DNA of 64,000 bases from Actinomadura cremea (GCF_014648495.1 NZ_BMRF01000006.1:1-64000); one strand, 5' to 3'. Counted from the stretch's first letter, positions 43,562 to 52,208 are shown. Made by a program: numbers and translations. The notes: generated by a model not told the origin, from the letters alone.

Positions 43562-43918
43562 TTGTTCGACGTCGGACTCGGTGAGATGGCGGTGCTCGTC
43601 GTCCTCGCCCTGGTCATCTTCGGAGACAGGCTGCCCCAGGTCGCCGGGCAGGCGGGACGGATGCTCCGGCAGGTGCGCCAGATGGCCAACTCGGCGCGCA
43701 GCGACCTGCAGGAGGGGCTCGGTCCGGAGTTCAAGGACTTCGACATCGCCGACCTCAACCCCAAGACGTTCGTCCGCAAGCACCTGCTCGAGGACGACGA
43801 CACCTACCCGACGTCCCGCGCCAACGGCAAGCTCTTCGACGACGAGCCGTCCTACGCGACGGCCGCGGGCGAACTCGACCACGGCGAGCGTCCCCCGTTC
43901 GACAACGAGGCGACCTGA
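43562..43918 (+). CDS. tatB: Twin-arginine translocase subunit TatB
   Basis: A 118-residue Tat component with one N-terminal membrane helix (LGEMAVLVVLALVIFGDRLP), the conserved GDRLP hinge and an amphipathic helix (VAGQAGRMLRQVRQMANSAR), then an acidic C-terminus. TatB forms the receptor for Tat substrates; the window encodes several (cholesterol oxidase, PhoX). TTG at 43562 is chosen because TatB proteins start with Phe-Asp-Val right after the initiator and a GGAGG lies 5 bases upstream; a GTG at 43550 is also in frame. tatB beside htrA and sigE is an actinobacterial arrangement also found in M. tuberculosis. Confidence 0.9.
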   Translation: MFDVGLGEMAVLVVLALVIFGDRLPQVAGQAGRMLRQVRQMANSARSDLQEGLGPEFKDFDIADLNPKTFVRKHLLEDDDTYPTSRANGKLFDDEPSYATAAGELDHGERPPFDNEAT

Positions 43919-43952
43919 CGCCCGGCGTCCGGCGTCCGGCGTCCGGCGAACG

Positions 43953-43997
43953 ACGCGTAAGGCCCCGACCCTTCGGAAGGGTCGGGGCCTTACGCGT
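43953..43997. terminator. Perfect 21-base bidirectional terminator
   Basis: Two perfectly complementary 21-base arms around a CGG loop between the convergent tatB and mrp genes. Outer arms CGAACGACGCG (43947-43957) and CGCGTCGTTCG (44007-44017) could pair in competition with it. Three direct repeats of GCGTCCGG precede it. Few structures in the window are as strong. Confidence 0.85.
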
Positions 43998-44017
43998 CTC
44001 GGCCTTCGCGTCGTTCG

Positions 44018-45157
44018 TCAGCGGCCCTTGGGGGAGATGCCCAGCGACATCCCCGCCAGGCCGCGGCTGCGGCCGCCCAGCGAGTCGGCGATGGTCCGCA
44101 GCTCCTTGGCGGCGCCGGCGTCCGGGTCGGACAGCACCAGCGGGACGCCCTCGTCGCCGCCCTCGCGCAGCCGCGGGTCGATCTGCACCTGGCCGAGCAG
44201 CGGCACGCGGGTGCCGAGCGTCTTGGTCAGCGCGTCCGCGACGGTCTGGCCGCCGCCCGCACCGAAGATGTCCTGCCGCTCACCGCAGTGCGGGCACGCC
44301 AGGTACGACATGTTCTCGATCACGCCGACGACCTGCTGGTGCGTCTGCGCCGCGATCGCGCCCGCCCGCTCGGCGACCTCGGCGGCCGCCTGCTGCGGCG
44401 TCGTCACCACGAGGATCTCCGCGGACGGCAGCAGCTGCGCCACCGAGATCGCGATGTCGCCCGTCCCCGGGGGGAGGTCCATCAGCAGGACGTCCAGGTC
44501 GCCCCAGTAGACGTCGGCGAGGAACTGCTGCAGGGCCCGGTGCAGCATCGGCCCGCGCCACACGACCGGCTGGTTCCCGGCGGTGAACATCCCCACCGAG
44601 ATCACCTTCACGTCGTGCGCCGACGGCGGCATGATCATGTCCTCGACCTTGGTGGGCGAGTTCCGCACGCCCAGCATCCGCGGGATCGAGTGCCCGTAGA
44701 TGTCGGCGTCCACGACGCCCACCTTGCGGCCCTGCGCCGCCAGCGCCGCCGCCAGGTTCACCGTCACCGACGACTTGCCGACGCCGCCCTTGCCGCTCGC
44801 GACCGCGTACACCTTGGTCAGCGAGTTCGGCTTCGCGAACGGGATCTCCTTCGCGGGCTCCCCGCCGCGCAGCTTGGTCTGCAGCGCCTTGCGCTGCTCC
44901 TCGCTCATGACGTCCAGCTCGACCCGCACCGACGTGACCCCGTCGAGTCTCGACACGGCCTCGGTGACGTTGTTGGTCAGGGTCTCCTTCATCGGACAGC
45001 CGGCCACGGTCAGGTACAAGCCGACCTGCACCGCGCCGTCCGGCGCGATGTCGACGTTCTTGACCATGTCGAGCTCGGTGATGGGCTTGCGGATCTCTGG
45101 ATCGTTCACCGTGGCGAGCGCCGCGGTCACCTGCTCGGTGGTCAACTCGGAGGCCAT
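44018..45157 (-). CDS. mrp: Iron-sulfur cluster carrier ATPase Mrp/ApbC
   Basis: A 379-residue P-loop ATPase that carries [4Fe-4S] clusters to apoproteins. The N-terminal 90 residues form a MIP18/DUF59 domain with the CPMKETL Cys; the deviant Walker A is SGKGGVGKSS (121-130); the cluster-binding CPHC motif lies near residue 290. Leaderless -10 TACCAT 6 bases before the ATG. Rv1229c (mrp) sits at the equivalent place in M. tuberculosis. Shares a terminator with tatB. Confidence 0.92.
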   Translation of the reverse strand: MASELTTEQVTAALATVNDPEIRKPITELDMVKNVDIAPDGAVQVGLYLTVAGCPMKETLTNNVTEAVSRLDGVTSVRVELDVMSEEQRKALQTKLRGGEPAKEIPFAKPNSLTKVYAVASGKGGVGKSSVTVNLAAALAAQGRKVGVVDADIYGHSIPRMLGVRNSPTKVEDMIMPPSAHDVKVISVGMFTAGNQPVVWRGPMLHRALQQFLADVYWGDLDVLLMDLPPGTGDIAISVAQLLPSAEILVVTTPQQAAAEVAERAGAIAAQTHQQVVGVIENMSYLACPHCGERQDIFGAGGGQTVADALTKTLGTRVPLLGQVQIDPRLREGGDEGVPLVLSDPDAGAAKELRTIADSLGGRSRGLAGMSLGISPKGR

Positions 45158-45163
45158 GCGTCC

Positions 45164-45169
45164 ATGGTA
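45164..45169 (-). promoter_or_regulatory. Candidate leaderless -10 hexamer of mrp
   Basis: TACCAT on the minus strand, 6 bases before the ATG at 45157. Confidence 0.45.
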
Positions 45170-45253
45170 TGGACTGTGACGCCTCCCTGAACAATCGGGT
45201 GTCCGATGTCATAGCCCAGGGGACGGGAGTTCCGGGCGGGCGGACCCGGGTGA

Positions 45254-45754
45254 TCAGCGGACGGGGTCCTTCGCGTCGAGTTCCCGCAGGATCTGCTGGA
45301 GCTCGGAGCGCAGGAAGTCGCGGGTGACGACCTCGTTCAGCGCGACCCGCAGGCCCGCGATCTCCCTGGTGAGGTACTCGGTGTCGGCGGTCGTCCGCTC
45401 GGTGCGCCCGCGGTCCTGCTCGTACTGGACGCGGTCGCGGTCGTCCTGCCGGTTCTGCGCGAGCAGGATCAGCGGGGCGGCGTAGGACGCCTGCAGCGAC
45501 AGCATCAGCGTCAGGAAGATGAACGGGTACGGGTCCCAGCGCAGGTCGGACGGACCGAACCAGTTCCAGGCGATCCACACGATGATGAACACCGTCATGT
45601 AGACGAGGAACCGCGCGGTGCCGAGGAAGCGCGCGATGCGCTCCGACAGCCGTCCGAACGACTCTGGGTCGTAGTGCGGGCGCGGGACGAGGCTGCGGCG
45701 GTAGCGCCGCGGCTGGTCCAGGCGGGTCGTCTCCAGTCGTGTGGTCGTGGTCAT
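45254..45754 (-). CDS. DUF1003 membrane protein
   Basis: A 166-residue protein with two membrane helices (FLVYMTVFIIVWIAWNWFGP and PFIFLTLMLSLQASYAAPLI), the latter containing the DUF1003 signature. The C-terminal half is a charged coiled coil (QNRQDDRDRVQYEQDRGRTE). Function unknown. Its ATG overlaps the stop of the upstream CBS-domain gene by 4 bases (ATGA), and Rv1231c is the equivalent in M. tuberculosis, so it likely works with the CBS/MgtE-N protein in ion homeostasis. Confidence 0.88.
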   Translation of the reverse strand: MTTTTRLETTRLDQPRRYRRSLVPRPHYDPESFGRLSERIARFLGTARFLVYMTVFIIVWIAWNWFGPSDLRWDPYPFIFLTLMLSLQASYAAPLILLAQNRQDDRDRVQYEQDRGRTERTTADTEYLTREIAGLRVALNEVVTRDFLRSELQQILRELDAKDPVR

Positions 45755-47052
45755 GTCCTCCCCCGGAGGGCCTCTTCCTCGGGATCCGAGGACGGCTCGT
45801 GCCCGTCCGCGTCCATCACGGCCTCGCGCCAGTCGACGGGCAGCAGATGGTCGAGCACGTCGTCGATGGTCACCGAACCCAGCAGGTGCCCGTTCTCGTC
45901 CACCACGGCCTGCGCGACCAGGTTGTAGGCCGCCAGCAGCATCGCGACCTCCTCGAGCGTCATCCCCGGGCGCAGCGGGTCGAGCTCGGCGTCGACGACG
46001 GCGCTGACCAGGGTGCGCGGGGGCTCGCGCAGGAGGCGCTGGAAGTGGACGGTGCCGAGGTAGCGGCCGGTCGGGGTCGCGGTGGGCGGCCGGCACACGT
46101 ACACCTGCGCCGCCAGCGCCGGGTTCAGGTCGGGATTGCGGATCTGCGCGAGCGCCTCCGCAACGGTCGCGTCCGGCGCGACGATCACCGGGTCGGTGGT
46201 CATCAGGCCGCCCGCCGAGTAGTCCTCGTAGGACAGCAGCCGCCGGACGGGCGCCGCCTCCTGCGGCTCCATCAGGGTGAGCAGCCGCTCGCGCTGCTCG
46301 TCCGGCAGTTCGCCGAGCAGGTCGGCGGCGTCGTCGGGGTCCATGGCCTCCAGGACGTCGGCGGCCCGCTCGAGCTGCAGCGTCCCGATGATCTCGACCT
46401 GGTCGTCCTGCGGCAGTTCCTCCAGGATGTCGGCGAGCCGCTCGTCGTCGAGGGCCTCCGCGACCTCCGCGCGGCGCTTCTCCGGCAGCTCGTGGACAAC
46501 GCCGGCGAGATCGGCGGGCTTCGACCGCTCGAACGCCGCGATCAGCCCGGCGGCGCCCTGCCCGTACTCGACGGCCGAGAAGCCCTCGACCGCGTCCCAG
46601 TCGACGACGAGGCTCTCGCCGCGCCGCCGCAGCCCCCGCTTGGTGTGCCGCCGCACCGCGATCTTCGACAGCAGCCAGTCGCGCGTGCGGGTCGGCTCCA
46701 TCGCCACGTCCACGACCGACACCGGTTCACCGTCGTCGCGGAACCGGACGGTCCGGTCCAGCATCTCCGCGATCACCAGCGTCTCCGACTCACGCTGCTG
46801 GAACCGCCGGATGTTCAGCCGGCCGTCGAAGATGATCGCGTCCGACTCGATCACCGTCACCCGGGTGATCGGCAGGAACACCGGGCGCCGCGGCTGCACC
46901 TCCACGACGAGGCCCAGCACCCGCGGCGGCCGGGGCGCCAGCCGCAGCGCGACGACGACGTCGCGGACCCGGCCGACCTGATCGCCCACCGGGTCGAACA
47001 CCGCGATCCCGGCGAGCCGGGCGATGAACACCCGATTCGGAGATGCGCTCAT
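45751..47052 (-). CDS. CBS / MgtE N-terminal domain protein (Rv1232c-like)
   Basis: A 433-residue soluble protein. A PRC-barrel-like N-terminal part (FDPVGDQVGRVRDVVVALRL) is followed by an MgtE-type superhelical N-domain (DLAGVVHELPEKRRAEVAEA; repeats around ILEELPQDDQVEIIGTL) and a CBS pair (GGLMTTDPVIVAPDATVAEA). The membrane domain of MgtE is absent, so this is a sensor or regulatory subunit rather than a channel. The ATG at 47052 is favoured: TAGTGT lies 7 bases before it and the length then matches Rv1232c (about 435). Confidence 0.88.
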   Translation of the reverse strand: MSASPNRVFIARLAGIAVFDPVGDQVGRVRDVVVALRLAPRPPRVLGLVVEVQPRRPVFLPITRVTVIESDAIIFDGRLNIRRFQQRESETLVIAEMLDRTVRFRDDGEPVSVVDVAMEPTRTRDWLLSKIAVRRHTKRGLRRRGESLVVDWDAVEGFSAVEYGQGAAGLIAAFERSKPADLAGVVHELPEKRRAEVAEALDDERLADILEELPQDDQVEIIGTLQLERAADVLEAMDPDDAADLLGELPDEQRERLLTLMEPQEAAPVRRLLSYEDYSAGGLMTTDPVIVAPDATVAEALAQIRNPDLNPALAAQVYVCRPPTATPTGRYLGTVHFQRLLREPPRTLVSAVVDAELDPLRPGMTLEEVAMLLAAYNLVAQAVVDENGHLLGSVTIDDVLDHLLPVDWREAVMDADGHEPSSDPEEEALRGRT

Positions 47053-47059
47053 GGCCAGG

Positions 47060-47065
47060 ACACTA
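47060..47065 (-). promoter_or_regulatory. Candidate leaderless -10 hexamer
   Basis: TAGTGT on the minus strand, 7 bases before the ATG at 47052. Confidence 0.45.
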
Positions 47066-47176
47066 CCCATGATCGCCCGGACGATCCGGCCGCGCCGGTC
47101 ATCTCCGTCACATACCGGACCCACGCCCGGTGAAGGGGGCGTGCATGATGGGTGCGTCGGACGGAAGGAGATCGGC

Positions 47177-48082
47177 ATGGTCGGGACGGTGCGGGCGGAC
47201 GAGACGTTCGAGGAGCATCGCCGCCTGCTGTTCGCGGTCGCCTACCGGATGCTGGGCACCGCCGCCGACTCCGAGGACGCCGTCCAGGACGCCTGGCTGC
47301 GCTGGTCGGCCGCCGACCGCTCGGACGTCCGCGACCCCCGCGGCTACCTCGTCCGGATCACCACCAACATCGCGCTCGACCGGCTGCGCAGCGCACGGGC
47401 GCAGCGCGAGACGTACGTGGGGCCCTGGCTGCCCGAGCCGATGCTGACCGCGCGGGACGTCGCCGACGACGCCGAGCTCGCGGAGTCGGTGTCGATGGCG
47501 CTGCTCGTCGTCCTGGAGACGCTGAGCCCGCTCGAACGGGCCGTGTTCGTCCTCAAGGAGGCGTTCGGCTACCCGTACGCCGAGATCGCGGCGGCGCTCG
47601 ACCGGTCGGAGGCGTCCGTGCGGCAGCTCGGCACCCGCGCCCGCAGGCACGTCGAGGCGCGGCGGCCCCGGTTCACGGCGGGCGGCGCGGAGCGGCGCGC
47701 CGCGACCGACCGGTTCCTCGACGCGGTCATGGGCGGCGACGTGAACCGGCTGATGGAGGTCCTCGCCCCGGACGTCACCCTGTGGACGGACGGCGGCGGC
47801 AAGGTCCGCGCGGCGCTGCGGCCGATCGTCGGCGTCGAGAAGGTCGCCCGGTTCATCGGCGCCGTCGCGACCCGGCCGTACGCGGGCGTCGAGGTCGCCG
47901 ACATGCGGATGCGGCGGACGGACGTCAACGGCCGGTCGGGACTCGTCATCGAGGGCCCCGACCGCGCGATCAGCGCGGTGACGGTGGAGTTCGACGAGGA
48001 GGGCCGGGTGGACGCGATCCACATGGTCGCGAACCCGGACAAGCTCGTCGCCCTGAGCGAGGGCCGCGAACTCGTCCTCTAA
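47177..48082 (+). CDS. sigJ: ECF41-type sigma factor SigJ
   Basis: A 301-residue ECF sigma factor with sigma2 (DETFEEHRRLLFAVAYRMLG), sigma4 (PLERAVFVLKEAFGYPYAEI) and the SnoaL-like C-terminal extension of ECF41. Both hallmark motifs are intact: DGGGK (near residue 212) and NPDKL (near 288), which bind within the extension and control activity. The paralogue at 4637 has lost both. ATG at 47177 with GAAGGAG upstream. The promoter region contains a CGTCACA element but no matching -10 at the right distance. No COE gene is adjacent, unlike the ECF41 gene at 4637. Confidence 0.9.
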   Translation: MVGTVRADETFEEHRRLLFAVAYRMLGTAADSEDAVQDAWLRWSAADRSDVRDPRGYLVRITTNIALDRLRSARAQRETYVGPWLPEPMLTARDVADDAELAESVSMALLVVLETLSPLERAVFVLKEAFGYPYAEIAAALDRSEASVRQLGTRARRHVEARRPRFTAGGAERRAATDRFLDAVMGGDVNRLMEVLAPDVTLWTDGGGKVRAALRPIVGVEKVARFIGAVATRPYAGVEVADMRMRRTDVNGRSGLVIEGPDRAISAVTVEFDEEGRVDAIHMVANPDKLVALSEGRELVL

Positions 48083-48606
48083 CGGTCGGCGCGGCGGCGC
48101 CCCCCGCCGACCAGGCGGGGCGGCGGGCCCGCGGTCGTCGCCGGGGACGGCACCGGCCGGACGTGCGCGTAGTCGCCGGTCGGCGCGACCTCCTCGCCCG
48201 TCGGCGTCAGCCGGATCACCCACGACTCGGCCGCCCACCGCTCGAGCCGCCCCTCGTGCGTCCGCGCGTTCAGCCGGTCCTTCGCGAGCTTCGGCGCGAC
48301 CTCGTCCCACAGCTCGCCGCCCGGTTCCACGTGCTCGCACGCGGCGACGAACGCGACGAGCCGTCCGCCCTTGTCCTTGCTGCGCAGGATCACCGTCACC
48401 CGGTCGGCCTCGGGCAGGCCCGGCAGCGGCTGCTCGCCCTCGCCGCCCGTCAGCACGTACGCCGACCCCTCGTGCCAGACGTGCCACGCCGCCCGCGGCT
48501 GCGGCAGATCCGGCAGGTCGAGCCACAGCAGCCCCGACTTCTTGGCCGCCTCCTCCACCAGCGCCGCGCTCACCTCGTGCGCCGTGGGCGTGTTCGGGTC
48601 ACCCAT
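48079..48606 (-). CDS. Hypothetical protein, possible PNPOx-like fold
   Basis: A 175-residue protein conserved in actinomycetes, without a named function I can be sure of. The central part (AWHVWHEGSAYVLTGGEGEQ, then VTVILRSKDKGGRLVAFVAA) has the beta-strand pattern of flavin-binding split barrels, so a pyridoxamine 5'-phosphate oxidase-like role is possible. The last 25 residues are Pro/Arg-rich. The ATG at 48606 is chosen. The stop overlaps the convergent sigJ stop region by 4 bases and 40 bases separate it from the divergent lyase gene. Confidence 0.65.
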   Translation of the reverse strand: MGDPNTPTAHEVSAALVEEAAKKSGLLWLDLPDLPQPRAAWHVWHEGSAYVLTGGEGEQPLPGLPEADRVTVILRSKDKGGRLVAFVAACEHVEPGGELWDEVAPKLAKDRLNARTHEGRLERWAAESWVIRLTPTGEEVAPTGDYAHVRPVPSPATTAGPPPRLVGGGRRRADR

Positions 48607-48633
48607 GCTCCGCAGCGTCTCACACCCGCTGGA

Positions 48634-48639
48634 TACGAT
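48634..48639 (+). promoter_or_regulatory. Candidate leaderless -10 hexamer
   Basis: TACGAT lies 7 bases before the ATG at 48647. Confidence 0.45.
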
Positions 48640-48646
48640 CCGCCCC

Positions 48647-49588
48647 ATGCGCTCACGACGTACCACCCTCGCGGTTCCCGGCAGCAACCCCCGGTTCATC
48701 GAGAAGGCGCAGGGACTGCCCGCCGACGAGATCTTCCTCGACCTCGAGGACGCGGTCGCCCCCTCCGCGAAGCAGGACGCGCGCAAGTCGGTGGTCGCCG
48801 CGCTCAACGAGGGCGACTGGACGGGCAAGATCCGCGTCGTCCGGGTCAACGACCTCGACACCCCGTTCGCCTACCGGGACGTCATCGAGGTCGTCGAGGG
48901 CGCGGGCGCGAACCTCGACGCGATCATGCTGCCGAAGGTGCAGGACCCCTCGCACGTCCAGTGGCTCGACCGGCTCCTCACGCAGATCGAGGGCGCGACG
49001 GGCCTCGAACCCGGACGCATCGGCATCGAGGCCCAGATCGAGGACGCGCGCGGCATGACGCGCATCGACGACATCGCCGCGTCGTCGCCCCGGCTGGAGA
49101 CCCTCGTGTTCGGCCCCGGCGACTTCATGGCCTCGATCAACATGAAGACGCTCGTCGTGGGGGAGCAGCCGCCCGGCTACACCGAGGGCGACGCCTACCA
49201 CTACATCCTGATGCGCATCCTCCTGGCCGCCCGCGCCCACGACCTCCAGGCCGTCGACGGCCCCTACTTCAACGTCCGGGACGCCGGCGGGTTCGACCGC
49301 GCCGCCCGCCGCTCGGCCGCCCTCGGCTTCGACGGCAAGTGGGTGCTGCACCCGTCCCAGATCGACGCCGGGAACACGATCTTCTCCCCGACGCAGGACG
49401 ACTACGACCACGCCGAGCTGATCCTCGACGCCTACGACCACGCGACCAACGTCGAGGGCCGCGGCGCCGCGATGCTCGGCGACGAGATGATCGACGAGGC
49501 GTCCCGCAAGATGGCGCTCGTCATCGCCGCCAAGGGCCGTGCCGCCGGGCTGTCCCGCACGCGTACGTTCGACCCGTCCGGGAACTGA
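48647..49588 (+). CDS. HpcH/HpaI-family CoA ester lyase (CitE/malyl-CoA lyase-like)
   Basis: A 313-residue TIM-barrel lyase of the CitE-like/malyl-CoA lyase group, which cleaves or forms C-C bonds of acyl-CoA such as malyl-, methylmalyl- or citramalyl-CoA. Motifs: TLAVPGSNPRFIEKA (phosphate loop), EIFLDLEDAVAP with the catalytic Asp/Glu pair, IEAQIEDARGM (metal-binding Glu) and GPGDFMASINM. The C-terminal DDYDHAELILDAYDHA helix closes the active site. The presence of an actinobacterial malyl-CoA lyase suggests an ethylmalonyl-CoA-type route of acetyl-CoA assimilation, though its other genes are not here. Confidence 0.85.
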   Translation: MRSRRTTLAVPGSNPRFIEKAQGLPADEIFLDLEDAVAPSAKQDARKSVVAALNEGDWTGKIRVVRVNDLDTPFAYRDVIEVVEGAGANLDAIMLPKVQDPSHVQWLDRLLTQIEGATGLEPGRIGIEAQIEDARGMTRIDDIAASSPRLETLVFGPGDFMASINMKTLVVGEQPPGYTEGDAYHYILMRILLAARAHDLQAVDGPYFNVRDAGGFDRAARRSAALGFDGKWVLHPSQIDAGNTIFSPTQDDYDHAELILDAYDHATNVEGRGAAMLGDEMIDEASRKMALVIAAKGRAAGLSRTRTFDPSGN

Positions 49589-49651
49589 GCGACCGTACGA
49601 TTCGTCCACGCAACCAAGGCGCGGCGACGCGGGTCGAGGAGAAGGGGACGC

Positions 49652-51091
49652 ATGGCTGACCAGGAGGACGCGAACGGCTGGGCACCGCTCGATCCCGACA
49701 TGGGCGACGGGCGGCCGCGTTCTCCTGCCCCGGAACCCCCGCCGCCCGGACCGTCGGACCTGCACCCTGAGCAGGCCCCGGAGGGCACGGAGGCCCCGCA
49801 GCAGCACGGATGGCCGCACCCACAGGCCCAGCCCTACGGTCAAGGCCAGCAGCCCTACGGCCAGGGCCGGCAGCAGCCCTACGGCCAGGGGCAGCAGCCC
49901 GGGGCACAGCCCGCGTGGAACCATGGCGGCTGGGGCGGTCAGCAGTACCCCCAGCAGTATCCGCAGTATCCGCAGCAGCAGTATCCGTACCCGCCCGGGT
50001 ACGCCCCCGGCTACGGCGGCTACCCGCCGCCGGTGAAGCGGCCCTGGACCGTCCCCACACCGGGCGGGGTGCCGTTCCACCGGATGGCGCGTTCGGAGTC
50101 GCACAGCTGGTGGCGTCCGCTGGTCGGCACCGTGACGATCATCGTGGTCGGGCTCGGCGTCGGCGGCGTCCTCGGCGTCATCGGGCTGATCATCCAGATG
50201 ATGGTGTCGGACGACGACTCGACGCTGCTCGACGACCCGACCGGCACGTCCATCTTCGGCAACGACACGGCCGACATCGCGTACGCGCTGCTGTCCCTGG
50301 CGGTCTTCCTGCCCCTGGTCGCCCTCGCGGCCTGGGGGATCCAGCGGCGCCGGCCCGGGACGCTCTCATCGGTCGTCGGACGGCTGCGCTGGCGCTGGAT
50401 GCTCGCGTGCTCCGGCATGGCCGTCCTGTTCTGCGTGGTCTCCTTCGGCCTCTCGATGGCCGCGGGCGCGACCGTCGAGGACGAGCCGGCCGGGTCGACC
50501 GCCGAGGGCGCGTGGGTCGGCTGGGACGACTTCCTCCTGCCGGCGCTCGTCATCGTGGCGCTCGTCCCGTTCCAGTCGGCGGCCGAGGAGTACTTCTTCC
50601 GCGGCTGGCTCATGCAGGCCATCGGGGCCTGCACCCTGGAGAAGGCCCGGAACGGGGTGTTGCGGGCGCTGAGCGTCGTGTTCCGCACCCCGTGGCCCGG
50701 CATCGTCATCGGGGCCGCGCTGTTCACGTCCGGGCACGGCTACACCGGCTGGGGGATGCTCGACATCTTCATCTTCGGCGCGATCGCCGGGTGGCTCACC
50801 GTGCGCACCGGCGGCCTGGAGTGCACGATCGCGCTGCACGTGTTCAACAACCTGATGGCGTTCCTGCTCCCGGCGGCGCTCGGCGAGCTGAGCCTCGAGC
50901 AGGGCGGCATCCCGTGGCAGTACGTCCTCGCCGACGTCGCGTCCATGGCCCTGTACGCGGGCGGCATCGTCCTGCTGGCCCGCCGGTTCGAGGTCCGGAC
51001 GGTCACGCCCGGCGACGGCCCCGCCGACGATCCGGGCCCGGACGCGCCGGAGCATCCCGGCGAGGTGCCGGGCGCGCAGCCGGTGCACTAG
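49652..51091 (+). CDS. CPBP-family intramembrane glutamic protease
   Basis: A 479-residue protein with a disordered N-terminus of about 145 residues, rich in Gln, Gly, Pro and Tyr (three QPYGQGQ-type repeats, then YPQQ repeats), and a polytopic membrane domain of about eight helices. The CPBP active site is visible: EEYFFRG (EExxxR), FTSGHG and HVFNN. Related proteins act as CAAX-like proteases or in bacteriocin immunity. ATG follows GAGGAGAAGGGG. It is followed by a convergent Nudix gene; the low-complexity N-terminus may mediate phase-separation or protein binding. Confidence 0.87.
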   Translation: MADQEDANGWAPLDPDMGDGRPRSPAPEPPPPGPSDLHPEQAPEGTEAPQQHGWPHPQAQPYGQGQQPYGQGRQQPYGQGQQPGAQPAWNHGGWGGQQYPQQYPQYPQQQYPYPPGYAPGYGGYPPPVKRPWTVPTPGGVPFHRMARSESHSWWRPLVGTVTIIVVGLGVGGVLGVIGLIIQMMVSDDDSTLLDDPTGTSIFGNDTADIAYALLSLAVFLPLVALAAWGIQRRRPGTLSSVVGRLRWRWMLACSGMAVLFCVVSFGLSMAAGATVEDEPAGSTAEGAWVGWDDFLLPALVIVALVPFQSAAEEYFFRGWLMQAIGACTLEKARNGVLRALSVVFRTPWPGIVIGAALFTSGHGYTGWGMLDIFIFGAIAGWLTVRTGGLECTIALHVFNNLMAFLLPAALGELSLEQGGIPWQYVLADVASMALYAGGIVLLARRFEVRTVTPGDGPADDPGPDAPEHPGEVPGAQPVH

Positions 51092-51098
51092 GCGCGGT

Positions 51099-51488
51099 TC
51101 AGAGGACGTCCCACTCCGCGAGCGCGTCGAGGAGACCGGGCACGAGCGGCAGGTCGAGGAGTTCGGCGGGCGCGATCCACCGGGCCTCCGCCGCGTCGTC
51201 CCCGGCGCGCAGCGTCCCACCGAGCACCGTGGCGGCGTAGTCGTGGATCTCGTAGACGACGCCCCCCGGGCCGTCCCGTTCGACCGTGCCCACGAGCGCG
51301 CCGGCGCGGACCCGCAGGCCCGTCTCCTCCAGCAGCTCGCGCGCGACGGCCGCGGCGTCGTCCTCGCCCGGCTCCACCCGCCCGCCCGGCACCGACCAGC
51401 GCCCCTCGCCGGGCGGCCGACCCCGCCGGACCAGCAGCAGCCGACCGTTCTGATCATGGACGATCGCGCCCACGCACCGCTCCCGCAT
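51099..51488 (-). CDS. Nudix hydrolase
   Basis: A 129-residue Nudix hydrolase. The Nudix box is GRVEPGEDDAAAVARELLEE followed by TGL, with all the metal-binding glutamates. Substrate could be an oxidised nucleotide (MutT-like) or another nucleoside diphosphate derivative; sequence does not decide. The ATG at 51488 is used. Convergent with the CPBP protease gene. Confidence 0.9.
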   Translation of the reverse strand: MRERCVGAIVHDQNGRLLLVRRGRPPGEGRWSVPGGRVEPGEDDAAAVARELLEETGLRVRAGALVGTVERDGPGGVVYEIHDYAATVLGGTLRAGDDAAEARWIAPAELLDLPLVPGLLDALAEWDVL

Positions 51489-51560
51489 GACTCCATTTTG
51501 TCCCGTCTTTCCCGGACGTGCCTTGACGTGCGGGGGAGTCGCCGCGCAGGGTGGAGAATC

Positions 51561-52208
51561 ATGAGGGCGGAGCCCACGTGCCCGCGATGCGGAGCCCAGG
51601 TGCAGGCGCCGGGTCTCTGGTCCGGCGACTGGACCTGCGGCGTCCACGGCGCCGTACTGCCCAGGCAACCGCCGGTAAGGCCGGGGCCGGACGCGCTCGC
51701 CGTCGTCCTTCGCGACGTGCGCGTGCCCGTCTGGACGCCTTGGCCGCTTCCGCTCAACTGGCTCGTCACCGGGTTCATGACGGTCGGGGACGAGCGCGGC
51801 GGCGCGCGCGCGTGCGGCGTCGCGCTGTCGGGTCCCGGACTGCTCGGCGGGCCCGCCGACATGGTGCTGATCGCGGAGGAGCCGGGCGTCGGCCTCGGCG
51901 CGCACTACGCGGGACTGGACGGCTCCGATCCCGGCGAGAGGTTCGACGGCAGCCCCCCGCACGCCAAGATCGGCATCAGCGGTCCCGCGGCCACCTGCGG
52001 GCACACCGTCCCGCTGTGGGCGGTCGGCCGCGAGCCGGACCGGGCCGTCTTCGTCGGCGAGGCGCTCGGCAACTGGCTGTGGGCCGTCCTGTGGCCCGCG
52101 GACGCGGGCGTGCTCATGCTCGAAGAGCAGAACCTCCTCGACCTCCGCGAACCCGGCATGGAAGTGGACCTTCCCTACGGCGCCTACAGCGGCAAGCTAG
52201 ACCTCTGA
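51561..52208 (+). CDS. DUF6758-type protein
   Basis: A 215-residue actinobacterial protein. It begins with a zinc-ribbon-like CPRCGAQVQ...CGVHG pattern (Cys7, Cys10 and later Cys/His) and continues with a globular domain (VPVWTPWPLPLNWLVTGF, ADMVLIAEEPGVGLGAHYAG). In Streptomyces the family is often labelled phosphotransacetylase-like on weak grounds; function is unknown. It usually sits beside the PHP-domain gene, as here (26 bases downstream). ATG at 51561 after GGAG. Confidence 0.72.
   Translation: MRAEPTCPRCGAQVQAPGLWSGDWTCGVHGAVLPRQPPVRPGPDALAVVLRDVRVPVWTPWPLPLNWLVTGFMTVGDERGGARACGVALSGPGLLGGPADMVLIAEEPGVGLGAHYAGLDGSDPGERFDGSPPHAKIGISGPAATCGHTVPLWAVGREPDRAVFVGEALGNWLWAVLWPADAGVLMLEEQNLLDLREPGMEVDLPYGAYSGKLDL

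Noticed and set aside
47106-47112. CGTCACA upstream of the second ECF41 gene
   Set aside because: No CGTC element at the required distance; the next lies 42 bases further.
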